A program made the translations under genes and the position numbers. 64,000 nucleotides of DNA. It comes from Dendrolimus kikuchii (Eukaryota > Arthropoda > Insecta > Lepidoptera > Lasiocampidae). The DNA lies in NCBI GenBank assembly GCA_019925095.2, contig CM034414.1:412001-476000 (forward strand). Direction: 5' to 3'. The notes under the pieces were generated by a model. The model made no database searches. It saw nothing but the letters and a program-made list of their open reading frames with translations, and was not told the DNA's origin. How positions within the stretch are numbered: the stretch's first letter is position 1; each line of letters begins with the position of its first letter. Shown in pieces: positions 23,201 through 38,200 of this stretch.

Positions 23201-26200
23201 CCATTCTAAAACCAAAAGTCTTAAAATTTTATAATGCAAAACACTGTTAAATTATATTTCAAATAGATTTAAAAGTAACAAAAACAGCTTTCCTATACGC
23301 CCCGGAAAATTGCAAGTTTGGGGCGTTTACACCCTAAAAATCTATGGATATGTGATCAGGGATGGTTGCCACTGCCAATTTGCCTACTAATTCTATCAGT
23401 TTGTAGACTGTTGCTTTGTTTTCTTCAGTTGATTAAATAACAAGTAAAGAGAGAAAATAAGAAATTCTTTTCTTTCTTTATTTAGTTCTTAGTATATCAA
23501 TTTATCAACTCAGACAACTAATCATTAACATTGGTTGCTGTTACGACACAAAATCTAAAAAATGGGGTCGTAAACACCATTTTTTGGCGAATTGGAAGAC
23601 TTTACATATACTGATCGATAGAGGAGAAAAAATGTAGTAGGGCTGCATTAAAAAGCAAATTTCGCCGAAATGGCGGTTACGTCCTTTGAGCCGCGAGGTA
23701 TCGAAATATCTTACAGCTAGTAAATTTTACTTACTTAAGTGTGCAAAAGAAGTAATTCTTTTATGAGAGACATACGATTATGTATTGCGACATACCTCTG
23801 CGCCACACCAAGGACGTTCTGCTTGACATTGTTGATGGAGTCCCTCAGCTCGGTGAGGAATTGGGGGTTGACCTGCCCCCCCGCCGCCGCGCCCCCGCCC
23901 GCCGCCAGCAGCGAGTCCGACTTACGGGACACCTCTATTATGAACCCCCTGTATACGTAAAACAGAAGAAATAAATAACACATATTTCTGTTTAAAAATG
24001 AGAATACATCCAATAGTGTAGATTTGTATTATTTAATTGCCAAAAATGACTACGGAACGTTGAAAGAAGTGACTACAATAATTACTTGAGTTCCGCTATC
24101 GTGTTGATCATGATCTGGTTGTTGGCGACCAACGCGTCCCAATCATGGCGGCCAATCGGGAGAGCCGGCATCTGGAATAACAAAACCCGTACCCTTTAAG
24201 ACGGAACCACCACAAATTTGTTGCCGAACTGTCACACAAGGCTAATTGGGAAGCACTACAAATTTGTTGCCGAACTGTCACACACGGCTAATTGGGAAGC
24301 ATTACAAATTTGTTGCCGAACTGTCACACACGGCTAATTGGGAAGCACCACAAATTTGTTGCCGAACTGTCACACACGGCTAATTGGGAAGCACCACAAA
24401 TTTGTTGCCGAACTGCCACACACGGCTAATTGGGAAGCACTACAAATTTGTTGCCGAACTGTCACACACGGCTAATTGGGAAGCACTACAAATTTGTTGC
24501 CGAACTGTCACACACGGCTAATTGGGAACCACTACAAATTTGTTGCCGAACTGTCACACACGGCTAATTGGAGGCACCACAAATTTGTTGCCGAACTGCC
24601 ACACACGGCTAATTGGGAAACACCGCAAACTTATGGTCAAATACAGATAATTGAAATGAACGTTGAAACTGATGCTTTCTCCCTCTGACAATCTACAATT
24701 TGTATTAGAGTAAAAGAGACGATATAATATTCATGGTTTTGGCGCGGCAATTTTGATGGCAACTGACAGCTTGTGGAATTTTATTTTATTAAATTTGGAC
24801 CCTTAAATGGGTTAAGTAACAAACAGGCTGATGATCCACGTGATGGAAAGTGGCTACCGTCGCCTATGTGCATTTGTAACAGCACAGGTGCTACTAATGT
24901 GCTGCCGCTCTCTAAAGGACCATCCACAAACTACGTCACACGAATTTCATAATTTTTCGACCCCTCCCCCGTCCATATCACAGCTGGTCACAGCTGGTCA
25001 CATTCTTAAGACTCCTCCCTCCGTAGTGTGACATCACACACTTTGCAATTTTACATCAAGAAATTATTAAAATACTTAAACATTTTTATTTCCCTTCAAA
25101 TTATTAACTAGCACTCATCTCATACATACATAGTTTGAAATATTTTGAAGTTTTTCGGTAATAGTTCAAATTCCTGTTTTAAAGCTTCAATATATTACAT
25201 TTAAATACACAATTGTTTTGCATAGTTTTTTTGTGTGGTCTTGTATTATTTAACTGCTTTTATTTCTAATTTTCCAAAATTGTATCAAAAAATAAAATTT
25301 TCTTATAGTTAGTTGTATGAGCCAAATGCATAACATGAATTATTATTTTTTGTGGTAACTTCGTTGATATGTGTATTAATTATGTATTTTATATTGTAAG
25401 AATGATAAATATTGTATGTTTCCCAAATAAATTAAATAAATAAAAAAAATTATGTGACGTCACGAAATTTAGGGCCCTTGTCGAAAGACAACTCAAGGTT
25501 GTTATGACCAGGGGTGGTAGCCATCCAGACCGGCAAACATGCTACCAATCTGAGGGACGATTACAATTTGTAACAAATCCACGAAATAAGTACACAAGGG
25601 GATGTTTGTAAGCTGCACCCGTGACTGTGAATTTGAGAAGAAGATTAAGATGATATAGGCATGTAATGAGGAGTGATGAAAGTCAGGTAGACCAGAAAGA
25701 GATGGATAGAATGTCTGTAGGATGACATGATCATTTGTAATGTGACAGAGGACATGCCAGAATTGAGGATTATGGAAGGAGAATACATTTTGTACCAACC
25801 CTAAACAATCGGAAGAGGATTTTTGAAGTTATTAAAAAAAATAAGAATATGTTACCTGTGAAGGCGGCGCCTGCCCCGACTGTATAGGCTGTCCCTGCGC
25901 TTGACTATAGACAGCCGTTAACATCGACAAAGAGTTCATCTGTTTGCCTATCACCTGAAATGTAGCAAATTAATCCTAATGCATCAAACTCATCCAAATG
26001 CATCGAACTGATCTTAATGCATCAAACTGATCTTAATGCATCAAACTGATTGTCTGCGATAAACAGAACTTTTTCAATCATTACAACCTCATTTCATTAC
26101 TACATAATATTATTATAAATCACACATGTCACTCGCCTTACATACGTCTAACATAAATATTACTAATAAATAATATATATAAATTATAAATATAAAAAGC

Positions 26201-29200
26201 TGTAAAACACAAAATATATGTTCTGAATTCGCAAAAGACTTTAAATTTAATATATTAATAAAACACTGATCTTAATGCATCAAACTGATCTCAATGCATC
26301 AAACTGATCTCAATGCATCAAACTGATCCAAATGCATCAAACTGATGCAAATGCATCTAACTGATCTAGATGCATCAAACTAATCTCAATGTATCAAATT
26401 AATCTCGAAGTAACGAATTAAGCGTAAAATTTCCAATCAACCTTAAAATATGATTATTGTAATGTATGACATTAAAATTAGAAAAATTATGCTCATTGTT
26501 ATTAATAACCTGCCTTTAATAAAATATTGCATAATTTGGAATACAGCAGTCCCATCTGGACTCCGCGCTATCATATGTATTCTAATCGTATTGAGGGACT
26601 CCAGAAAAAGTTTTTAAGACATTTGCACTTATTATTTTTGACTTTGATTGTAAATATATTTTCTTATTCAGAATGTAACAAACCATTTTGCTGACTTGTA
26701 AATATAATAAACACTACTACAAACGCAAAACTTCTCGAAGCTAATTTACCTATCTAATTATATCAATATCACGAATATATAATATTATATCGTATATCTT
26801 TTTATATTCGTATTATTGTATTATATATTACACATTTTTATATAATAATATTTATTGACACCAAAATTACATATAAAAGTCACAAATACAAAATAAAGAT
26901 CTTTTCTTAATAATTAAGTTAATTCGTTAACTAACACCTAAACTAGGCCGAGCCTGTTTTTTAGGTGTTAGTCCCTTCCTGTGTCTTAAAGAGAAAATGT
27001 AAGATTTAAATGTTATATTTTGCAAAAATAAGATCAAAACTTGCTTTCGCAACTAGCTAGATTTATTCATATTTATTTATTACTAAATTATTTAAATTAA
27101 CAGTACAAACAAACTTTCAACATCATCGTATCTACATTGTTCTAGCCAATCTATTAAAACTTCTTTACATTGATATTTGTTGAGGGGGTAAAGTGTAAGA
27201 ATTCTATTAAGCCTGTTATATAGAGTGGGACCTAAATAACACTGAAACCTAGTGATGAAATTTGTTTTAAAGAGATTAAGTGAACAAACCTTGTCTTTAC
27301 GTCGTGTATCTTTTTCGGTGCCGTAAACAAGTTTTTGGTGCTGAGATAGAATAGTGTGTAAAACTAATATTTCTCTAATTGATAATACATCACATTCAGT
27401 ATATAGGTCAATAGTGGGATATCTAAAAGGTTTGAAAGTTATAACTTTAATATGATTGGTTTTTACGCATCTCGTGGTCTCCAGTAATTGAAGGAGCACG
27501 TTGGTTAAAACATTTAAGGTTATGTATATTTTACAAATATGTTAGGTGTCTTTTATTGGAGATTCTAGTAATAATAAATAAATAAAATAAATTACCTCGT
27601 CAACTTTCTTATTCAACTCTCTCAACACGTCGTGTATTTGGCCCTGTCCTTGAAATATCTGCCTTAGTTCCCTTTGTCCGTCCGACTCGAACCAGTCGTC
27701 GAACTCGCCCTCCTTGTCTCGCACCTTACGTGGGAAAGAGAGGCAACACAAATTTATTAAACTATTAAAAAAACTAATGAGGTGTCTTTGGGACACATGT
27801 TTGGAACGAAGTTCTCCTAAAATGTCTTAAAAATTCTCAAAACGTCTCAAAAAGTGTGTCGATAAGCATCGAAAACCATCGAAATTTTATCAAAAACCTA
27901 TGTATAGAAAGAAATACATAAACAAACAAATAGTATCAAAAACAGCATATATTATTACACTAATTGATATTTTAGATTTTATTTCATTGCATTAAAGTTG
28001 ATAGCTTACTATAGCAAAAAGTGTCGTGACAACTTTTCGTAAGAATTTTTTCCGTCTAGCCCCCTTTCACAACGCGCGATAAGGAACTTCGTTCCAATAA
28101 AAAAAAATTGCAGAAGTTCAGCAGACAGGTAAACGGCCCACTTAATGGAAAGCGGTTACCATCGCCTATGGACATTTGTAACACTAAAGGTGCTACAAAT
28201 GCGCTGCTGCTCTCTTAAGGGAGACTGGAACCTGGTCACCAATGCCGGAACACAACTCAAGGCTGTTATGGCGACACACTTTAGACCAGGGGTGGTAGCC
28301 ATCCAGTCGGGCAAATGCCCTACCACCTGGCTGTGGGTTGTTAAGTCGCCTCTTACGACAGGCCGCCCCAAAGCAGGAAATTGTATTCTTTCTCCGTTCC
28401 TGCACGGATAGAGTCGAGTGCTGATGTGAACTCATTTATTTTGCAAACAGTAACCTTAAGTACAAATATTAACAAGTCGTACAGCTAGTACTGTATATAG
28501 CACAATGTGTGAGCGGGACGGATGATGTGCGAGCGAGACAGAGCATACATACATAACTTCACGCCAGTTCCCTTGCGGGGTAGGCACGAACAACAGAGCG
28601 CCATTCAGGCCCATTCTGACAAACCTCACTTGCTTCTTTGATAAAGCAAAAGACATATAAATAGAATAAACATAATATAAGGTGTGCTAAGGTGATTTTG
28701 GGCAATCGATGTTAAAAAAAACGATGTTTTATTTGCGTCGCAGGAACAAGCGTCAAAAGTTTATGTAAATGGTGATAAAAAAACATCGATACATCGTTCA
28801 TAAACATCGATATTTTCAACATCGATGTTTCACTTTTGAAAACATCGATATCCTAACATCGACGTTTTTTATGAGCGACGTTGCATCCCTAGGAATGACG
28901 GAATAAAATTAGTTTAATAATCTTATGTATAACAATATAATTTATGCCAAAAGTAAAAAATGGTTCACATGAAACTTTCACCAAATTTGACCATAACTGT
29001 GGGTTTCATTTATGCTCTTAAGATCTCGTCAGCGCGATGTATTCATTCAACGATATTGCACAGCGCCATCTTACGTGAAGTTAAGTGGACTAAATGAAAA
29101 CTACTTATAATTTTTGGCGTTCCTGGACCACTTGATGGCGCTAGTTTGCATACATTTTTTTATTTTCCGATTACGTGTGGAAGATCCACTGGGATGGAAG

Positions 29201-32200
29201 TAACTGCCGTTCGTGACTCCACCCGATCGCTTTTATACTTTAAGCCGAATATTAATCACAACTACCCGCAAATATTATCTAATAATAATCTAACGGGTAG
29301 ATTGATAATTCTGAACAAATAAGTAACAATAGGTCCATAATTTATAAGGGAGGAGGATCTCAACTGACCTGATCAGGATGTTCTTTCCTGTATTCTTCTT
29401 TCTGCTGCTCCAATTTCTTCTGGTACTCCAGGTACTCCTGGGAGAGCTTCTGCTGCTCGTCACTGCTTATCTGTTGCCCTGAAATAGGGATCGAACAACT
29501 TAATATCTATAATATTATAACATTCTAAACATGCCGTGTCTGTGCATTGAAGCTATTTAAAAATACACCGGGAATAGACTATACATATATAAACGATGGA
29601 GAACACGATAGAATTCTTTTAGATTTCTTGTCTGTTTGATCGGTATTCACGTAAAAACTACTAGCCCGATTTCGATGCGATTTTCGCTGATCGACAGCAA
29701 ATTCTTAGACTTAAAATCTGCACTACCTTCTATAAAGATAATCCCGAGGGAATTTTTCTAGGTATTATTCAAAATAGCCAAATTATAAAAAAATCTAATA
29801 AAATGTGTGATGTTTTTAAATCCCGTGGGAATTTTACTTTTTAAATGCTGCGGTAGTTTGTGTTCCGAGAATCCCGCGGGAATGTCAAGTCAACCGTAGA
29901 CTAAGTCGCGGGCAAATGCTAGTTATACACAAAATTGACGAGTAAAAATGTTGCCAACAAAATTATTTACAATTTCTGAATAACTCACCCGATTGCTGCT
30001 GCGTCGAGTGCAACGAGGTGGTGAGGAGGTGGATCACGTCATGGTCATCAGCCAACCCCCCGGTGGCTGCCGACACCCCCAGGTGCCCCCCACGTGGGAG
30101 TACCACATTCTCAGCGCGGAAACAGAGCTCGTAGTCAGCTTCGTTGCTCGTCATACCTAAATGAGAATTCAGCTCAAAAACTAACAATTGTAGATTATTT
30201 TAAAGCAAGAATTGTGTTTCTGTGGAAAACCTGAACTTTAAAAAAAAAAGAATTGCATGAGTTCAGCAGACAGGCAGACAGCCCACATGATGGAAAGCGG
30301 TTACCATCTTCTATGGACATTTGCAACAGCAAAGGTGCTACAAATGCGCTGCCGCTCTCTTAAGGGAGCCCGGAACCTGGTCACTAATGCCGGAACACAA
30401 CTCAATATTATTATGGAGGCATAATCTAGACCATAGAGTAAATAATAACCATAAACAACATTAAAATGAACAAGTTGGCGGTAGGCTAAATAAAACTTGA
30501 ACAATACTCGTTGACACTTGACATCTTTGTCTTCCGTGATCACGACCAGTGAGAAGTGGCCGAAATGTCGGCATAACAAAAATCCAATACATTACCGCGC
30601 TTAAAACCGTTAAAACGTAGTTTTATTATGTACAAAAGTCGCTAAATATTATGTGAACTAATACATCTTTACTTATATTTGTAAATATATAGAATAAATA
30701 AATATATGAATGTAGGATTTTTTTATTGCATGAGATCAGCAGACAGGCAGACGGCCCACTTGATGGAAAGCGGTTACCATCGCCAATGGACATTTGCAAC
30801 ACCAAAGGTGCTACAAATGCGCTGCTGCTCTCTTAAGGGAGACTGGAACCTGGTCACTAATGCCGGAACACAACTCAAGGTTGTTGTGGCGACATACTTT
30901 AGACCAGGGGTGGTAGCCATCCAGTCGGGCAATCCAGTTCGTTCGGAGAAAAAGATCTACCGTACACAGGTAGAACGTGGAGATGAAACGAAATTTCACT
31001 GACCTTAAATCATCTAATGGAAACGGCTATGGACTTAATTGCCTATCAACATTATACGGGCTGGACGGGGCATTAACATCAACGGCGAGCACATCTCTCA
31101 CCTCCGTTTCGCCGACAATATCGTGGTCTTTGCAGAGACTTTGGAGGAACTTGCCGAAATGCTGGGCAGCTTAAATGAATCTTCCCGACGGGTCGGTCTC
31201 GGCATGAATTTGGACAAGACGAAAGTCATGTTCAATGAACACGTCATGCCGAGACGGGTAAACGTCGATGGCGTCCCTCTGGAGGTTGTACAGGAATATG
31301 TCTACCTTGGACAGAAAATAAAGGTAGGCAAGTACAACTTCGAGGGGGAAGCCAATAGGAGGATTCAGTTGGGCTGGGCAGCATTCGGTAAGCTTCGTCA
31401 AGTCTTCTCGTCGACCATTCCGCAATGCTTGAAGACAAAAGTCTTCGAGCAGTGCGTCCTCCCCGTCCTGACCTACGGGGCCGAGACATGGACACTGACG
31501 GCAGGATTGGTCCACAAGTTTCAAGTCGCTCAACGGGCTATGGAGCGAGCTATGTTGGGTGTTTCTCTTATGGATAAAATCATAAATGAGGATATCCGTA
31601 AGAGAACCAAGGTAACCGACATAGCTCGCAAAATTAGCAAGCTGAAGTGGCAGTGGGCCGGCCACGTCTGCCGCAGGACCGATGGCCGATGGCGCAGACG
31701 AGTCCTGGAGTGGAGACCGCGTCTTGGTAAACGTAGTGTCGGACGCCCTCCTGCCCGATGGACCGACGACCTGTGCAAGGTCGCCGGTAGGCGTTGGATG
31801 AGGAAAACAGAGGACAGGGATGAGTGGCGCCGTCTTGGGGAGCCCTACGTCCAGCAGTGGACTACGAATGGCTGGCGACGACGATTATACGTGCTCCGGT
31901 GGTTCGGGCATGTGGAAAGAATGCACGATGAAAGAATGACTAAACAGATATACAATGCAAAAGTGCCACGACCACCTTCCATGATCAAATTGATCGTGTA
32001 CTAGCAGAAGGTGATGTCAGGAGCCTTAAGAACAGACGAGAGTGCATGACAAGAGCTCTGAATGTCAAAGAAGCAAGTGAGGTGTGTAAGAATAAGCCTG
32101 AATGGCGCTCTGTTGCTCGTGCCTACCCCGCAAGGGAACTGGCGTGAAGTTATGTATGTAACATTATACGTAGAGAATATAAGAACTCACCGTTGTGGAA

Positions 32201-35200
32201 GTAAACTGTGAGTGTATTCATGTAGTACTCAATCTTGGCGCGAGTCGGGAACGGCTTGTTCCTGAAGTCTCTTAAGCAACCCGACAGCAACTGAGTTGCG
32301 CCGTCACTGAAATATTCATACAAATTGTGTTGGCCTGTGAACTCCTAGACAGAGATCCCGCTGCAGGACCACAACGTTCATAACACATGAACGAAATGAA
32401 TTAAAATCTAGCTTTTATATTTAACTCAGAATCAATAAATAAAAAACGTTGATTTCCGAACGACGGGACGAACATCAAACGTTTGACATTCAAATCCAAA
32501 AAAAAAAGAAAAAAAAAACACTTTTAAATTTAACTTGATTTCTGAACGACTTTTAAATTTGATTGATTTCTAAACGACGGGACGAACATCAAATGTTTGA
32601 CGGGTGGGAATCGTTTCGAAGGGAAAGCGAGAAATTGTTGTTTTTGCTATATTCCAAGCATTTTTTTCATATTTACGCACCTTTTAAACTTTCCCTGGAC
32701 TTTTATGACTGAATTAGCCAAATCAGTCCAGCCGTTCTCGAGTTTAAGCGAGACTAACGAACAGCAATTGATTTTTATATATACAGATTATATATGGGGG
32801 AATACATTTTTGCTAGGTTGCCTATAAAATGTGGCCGCTAGTAATTTTATTCAAATAATATTAGTTTAATATTTTGGTTCACTCGTTTTTAAATTAAATT
32901 GTATATCAAATTAAAGCATTTTTTTCTGTGTACGATGGAATAGGGGTTGCCAGCTGTTAAAGATAGCGCGCTACGAGGCACGCTATGCTGCGTTACTCTA
33001 TCGAGGGACGTAGCGCGTTAACTCTCACTCTTATTTATCTTTAACAGCTGGCAACCCCTGTTCACGGTCACTTTTACATAGGCAACCCTATTCCATCGTA
33101 CACAGAAAAAAATAGCTTTAATTTGATATATAATTTACTTTAAAATCGAGTGAACCAAAATATCAAACTAATATTATTTTAATTAAAAATACAAGCGGCC
33201 ATATTTTTATAAACAACGTAGCAATTATGTATTCCCCCATATATAATTATCTATAAAAAAAGATTTTAATTAAATAACCCATGAACGTAGTAATCTTACA
33301 GTGGGATCTTGGTCTATCCCTAACATTGGCCTCTGGTCTCCGCATATTTAATACTAACTACAGCTAGGTTTTTTTTTTTTTTATTGCAGGAGTTCAGCAG
33401 ACAGGCAGACGGCCCACTTGATGCAAAGCGGTTACCATCGCCTATGGACATTTGCAACACCAAAGGTGCTATAAATGCGCTGCTGCTCTCTTAAAGGAGA
33501 CTAGAACCTGCTCACTAATGCCGGAACACAACACAAGGCTGTTATGGCGGCATACTCTAGACCAGAGGTGGTCGCCATCCAGTCGAGCAAATACCCTACC
33601 ACCTGGCTGTGGGTTGTTTAGTCGCCTCTTACGACAGGCCGCCAGGCCGCAGGAAATTGTATTCTTTCTCCGTTCCAGCACGGATAATAGGTAATGTCAA
33701 CTTGATACAGAAGTCTTTATTGTACACCACTATGTTCTCTGCCTACTACACCATATCATACCATGACCGGGCTAAGAACGTATACGGCAAGACAATATTC
33801 TTTGTATTGAAAAGTATTAGGCTATGCCAACTAGACCGTTCCGTCACCGGCCAAGACCGGCGCGTTCCAGGCACGGACCGTCAACAATTCGCATCTTTAA
33901 CATTATACAGGCCTAAATCGAAAATTTTGAGTAATTGGATTTTAATACCTAGTAGAATAGAATAGAATATTCTTTATTGCACACAAAAAATAATATACAT
34001 GAGTTACCAATCATTTAACTAGTACAATCGGCGGTCTTATCGCTAACAGCGATTTCTTCCAGACAACCTTCTGGAGATAATTTCACATTTCTAATAATAG
34101 GTCAGTATTCAATGCGAATAGTTTAAAATATATACAATCATATGTACATATTGTTACGAGTTGCAGGACTCGTATTAAAATGCCGCTAGAATTACTATAG
34201 AGTTTATTAGAACTATAGAAACACGTATAATACAGGTAGAAATATAACCGAACACAACAAGTCCAAACGTAATGCAGAAGATCGTAATTGGACGAAACGC
34301 GCAAAGTCCGTCACTAAAAGTTTCCCGATTGTAGTACACACGTCTTGCTTCGCTCGTGATTATCGCTCGACTGCCTCGTCCCTCAATCAAGACATTGCTT
34401 TACACTGCACAGATGCAATATGTCTGCCCGGCCGCGTGGACCGAATTTCCTCGAATCAGTTTGTACTTTAAACCCGACACACCTGGCTAATGACTGCCAT
34501 GAAAGATTACAATACACAATGGGCTGTCTTCTAATCAAAAATTTTATAATTTCTACAGGTATGCAGGTGTGAATTTGTCTTTGTCGGCGTCTAGGTCGTA
34601 ACAATATATTAATAGTAAATAAAAATACATATACATATTAATATACAAATATATGTACATAGAGTTACACACACATACATGAATTACTGTTTACAAATTC
34701 AGTCCGCGATCTTAGAGGAGTTTATTAAAACTGATGCTCATTGGTAATGCATTCTACAACCTTACAGCCTGCACAGTAAAAGATTACTAGTGCTTAAAAA
34801 AATCGAAATGTGTGCTGGGACACACAGTAGAAGTGAAACTTCAACGGACAAATGGCATAACAAATCGCAACAAGATTTTAACTTGAAGTTTTACGGGCTG
34901 GTCTTCAAATTGGACAAGTACATTAGCAATCTGCCCGTAAAACTTCAAGTTAAAAATTTGTTGCGATTCGTTTTTCCACTTGTCCGTTGAAGTTTCACTT
35001 CTACTATGTGTCCCAGCACACATTTCGATTTTTTGCAGGTTTACTGCAAATTATGATTTGGTTAGGTTAGGTACATTTTAACGAATGCATTTATTATTTA
35101 AACATATTTTATTTTATCAAACAAAAGAAGTTTTATTATGTATACAAGTCGCGAAAACTTAAGAAAATATTACAAAAGAACTGAATTCGATCCGGAAGCA

Positions 35201-38200
35201 AAAAAACATCCATAGTCTACTCTAAAATATGCCGCCCCTCACCACGCGATATACCTTCTACCACCTCCACGCGGCCGTAACGCTTTTTTGTAACAGAATA
35301 TATAAAGCTGAAGAATTTGTTTGTCTTCTTGAACAAACACGCTACTCTCGGGAACCACTGGTTTACATTATTGGACTTTTAGTAAGGATCCCTAATTTTT
35401 TTGAAAATATAATATAACCTATAGCCTTCCTCGATAAATGTACTATTCAACACTGAAAGAATTTTTCAAATCGGACCAGCGGTTACTGAGATTAGCGCGT
35501 TTAAACAAACAAACAAACTCTTCAGCTTTATAACATTAGTATAGATATAAAGCTGAAGAGTTTGTTTGTTTTCTTGAAAGCACTAATCTCAGGAACTACT
35601 GGTCTGATTTAAAAAATTATTTCAGTGTTACATAGCCCATTCATCGAGGAAGGCTATAGGCTATATATCATCACGTTAAGACCAACTGAGCACCAATGAA
35701 CAATTTTTCAAAAACTTGATATTTTTAATTAGGTCTCTATAGTTCTAAGGGTGAGAATTGTCGGCGAGACTATATTGCCGGTGCCGCTACGCTCCGTGCA
35801 CGGCACACCACGTCGTGAAACCGGTCATCATACGGGTATTGACTGCCCCTACGATCACCGTTTTAAGCCCGTTTATGCAGCTTGTCACTCACCTCTTATG
35901 ATCGAAAGTCTTGGTGCCATCATTAACAACTGCCATGATATAGGGATTATTGTGTTTGTTGTCATTGTCGAAGGAGTCAAATATGACAGCGAGGCCGTTC
36001 CACCTGTCTGAGGAGCCGAACACCTCCCCAGTGTAATCACCTTTCTGGGTTGTATACCAGAATGCCTGAAAATAATACACGAAATTTAGAAACTATCGCA
36101 ATGGAATCCTACTTCGAATATCTTCTCAACGCCAGCAAAAGTTTGGTCGCTTCTGTCTAAAAAAAACCTACAACAACTTCATTGCCTTTATTCTGGTAAT
36201 ATACAGTCTCTCAGATCCTCGGGAAATTTGTTACTTAAAACTCCTCTACATGCTAGTTTTATGGCAAATCCTTCACAGCCCAAGCAGTCGTCTTTGGAAC
36301 GCGCTGCCTGTCAATATTAAGCTAGCCAGGTTACTGCCTATTTTTAATACACTTGTGAAGGAGTATTATAGGTCAAATAGTTCAATTTAAGGATGCAGCA
36401 GTAGTGATTGTCAGCCTTTTCTAGTTTTATATTTATTTATGTGAGTGTATTTAATAATACATTCGTAATACCGAAGTAAGAAAGAGAGTTGGTCTGAAAT
36501 AGAGTGTCGGGGTGAAGGTAAGGAAAGGAATGCTCCGGTGGTTCGGGCATGTGGAAAGAATGACTAAACAAATATACAATGCAAAAGTGCCACGACACAC
36601 CTTCCATGATCAAGTTGATCGTGTACTAGCAGAAGGTGATGTCAGGAGCCTTAAGAACAGACGAGCGCGTATGACAAGAGCTATGAATGTCAAAGAAGCA
36701 AGTGAGGTGTGTAAGTATAAGCCTGAATGGCGCTCTGTTGCTCGTGCCTACCCCGCAAGGGAACTGGCGTGAAGTTATGTATGTATGTAATTTTTATATG
36801 TTATTAATGTATGTATATGTTACAGCCAAAGTAATAAATCCGGATATTATATATATTATCTAGCCATTATTTATAATGTCTACTCAATTTAGATAAAGTG
36901 ATAATTGACACAGAATTAATCACATTACCTTGCAATTTTATATAATATCTTCGAAGACTTGGATAATGTAATAAAACAAGTAGGTATAGGTAAAGATTAC
37001 AAAATTATATTTTAATTTGCCTAAGATTTTTTTTTATGTTTAAGGCTTGGCAACTAGGCCTTTAAGCCAGGCGCCGTTGTATTGTAGGCTACAATCGACG
37101 TCATTCAACGGAGTTCTTGTGAAAACTCGAAAGGCCACATTTGACTAAACAGTTCACATTTCTCACAAAAACACATAATCACTACTCAAAAACTATCAAT
37201 ATCCTACAACTATTGTTCATTTTAGAGTAATTTTACACATTTTTAGAAAATAAAACTGCACAGCACAACGTCTCCTTTCAGTTCCCGCCGAAAACTCCTG
37301 CCTAAGATTTAAAATAACATTGTCATAGATAATAAATAATTCTACGTTAATTAACATTGTTATAAAGTTATTAACTTTAATTTATAAAGTAAATTTAAAG
37401 CTCACCAGCCATAAAACAATATTTAAAAAAAATACAGATCAAAACAAGTATTTGGTATCACTCTTTTAAGACTACAATAATAAAATATTTAAAATGAACT
37501 GACATGAATTAACTGGCTCATAATTATTATTTATAGAGGGGTAGCAAGTCAGTTAGACCGTATTTATTACTTTGGCTAACTTTGACCCGCTATTATGAAT
37601 AATATCCGGATAAAGTGATTAATTTATCACATTGTCCTACTCTATTTTGCTATTATATATAATTACCAGTCATTATGTATAAAAACCATTTAATCAGTAT
37701 GACTGTAACATATATATTTATAAGATACTAATTCAGTAGAGAGAATAATGCAACAGGCCACCATTCTAATTAAATTTTTTGTCCATCCCAAGGTTGTCTG
37801 GAAGAAGACCGCCTATTATATTGTAAAATTTTACATACTCCCTTCCGGGGAAGGCACGAACAACAGAGCGCCATTTAGGCTTATTCTTAACACCTCACTT
37901 GCTTCTTTGACATTCATAACTCTTGTCATACACGCTCGTCTGTTCTTAAGGCTCCTGACATCACCTTCTGTTAGTACACGATCAATTTGATCATGGAAGT
38001 TGTGTCGTGGCTATCCACGACTTCTGCATCCATCCACTTTTGCATTGTATATCTGTTTATTCATTCTTTCATCATGCATTCTTTCCACATGCCCGAACCA
38101 CCGGAGCATTCCTTTCCTTACCTTCACCCCGACACTCTTTCAGACCAACTCTCTTTCTTACTTCGGTATTACGAACGCGGTCCGCGAACGTCACTCCGCA

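Noticed and set aside
24204..24625. CRISPR-like array
   Set aside because: Units are contiguous with no unique spacers and lie in a eukaryotic intron; a plain minisatellite.
34790..35045. Two small proteins starting MCAGTHSRSETSTDKW on opposite strands
   Set aside because: They are the two arms of one palindrome.
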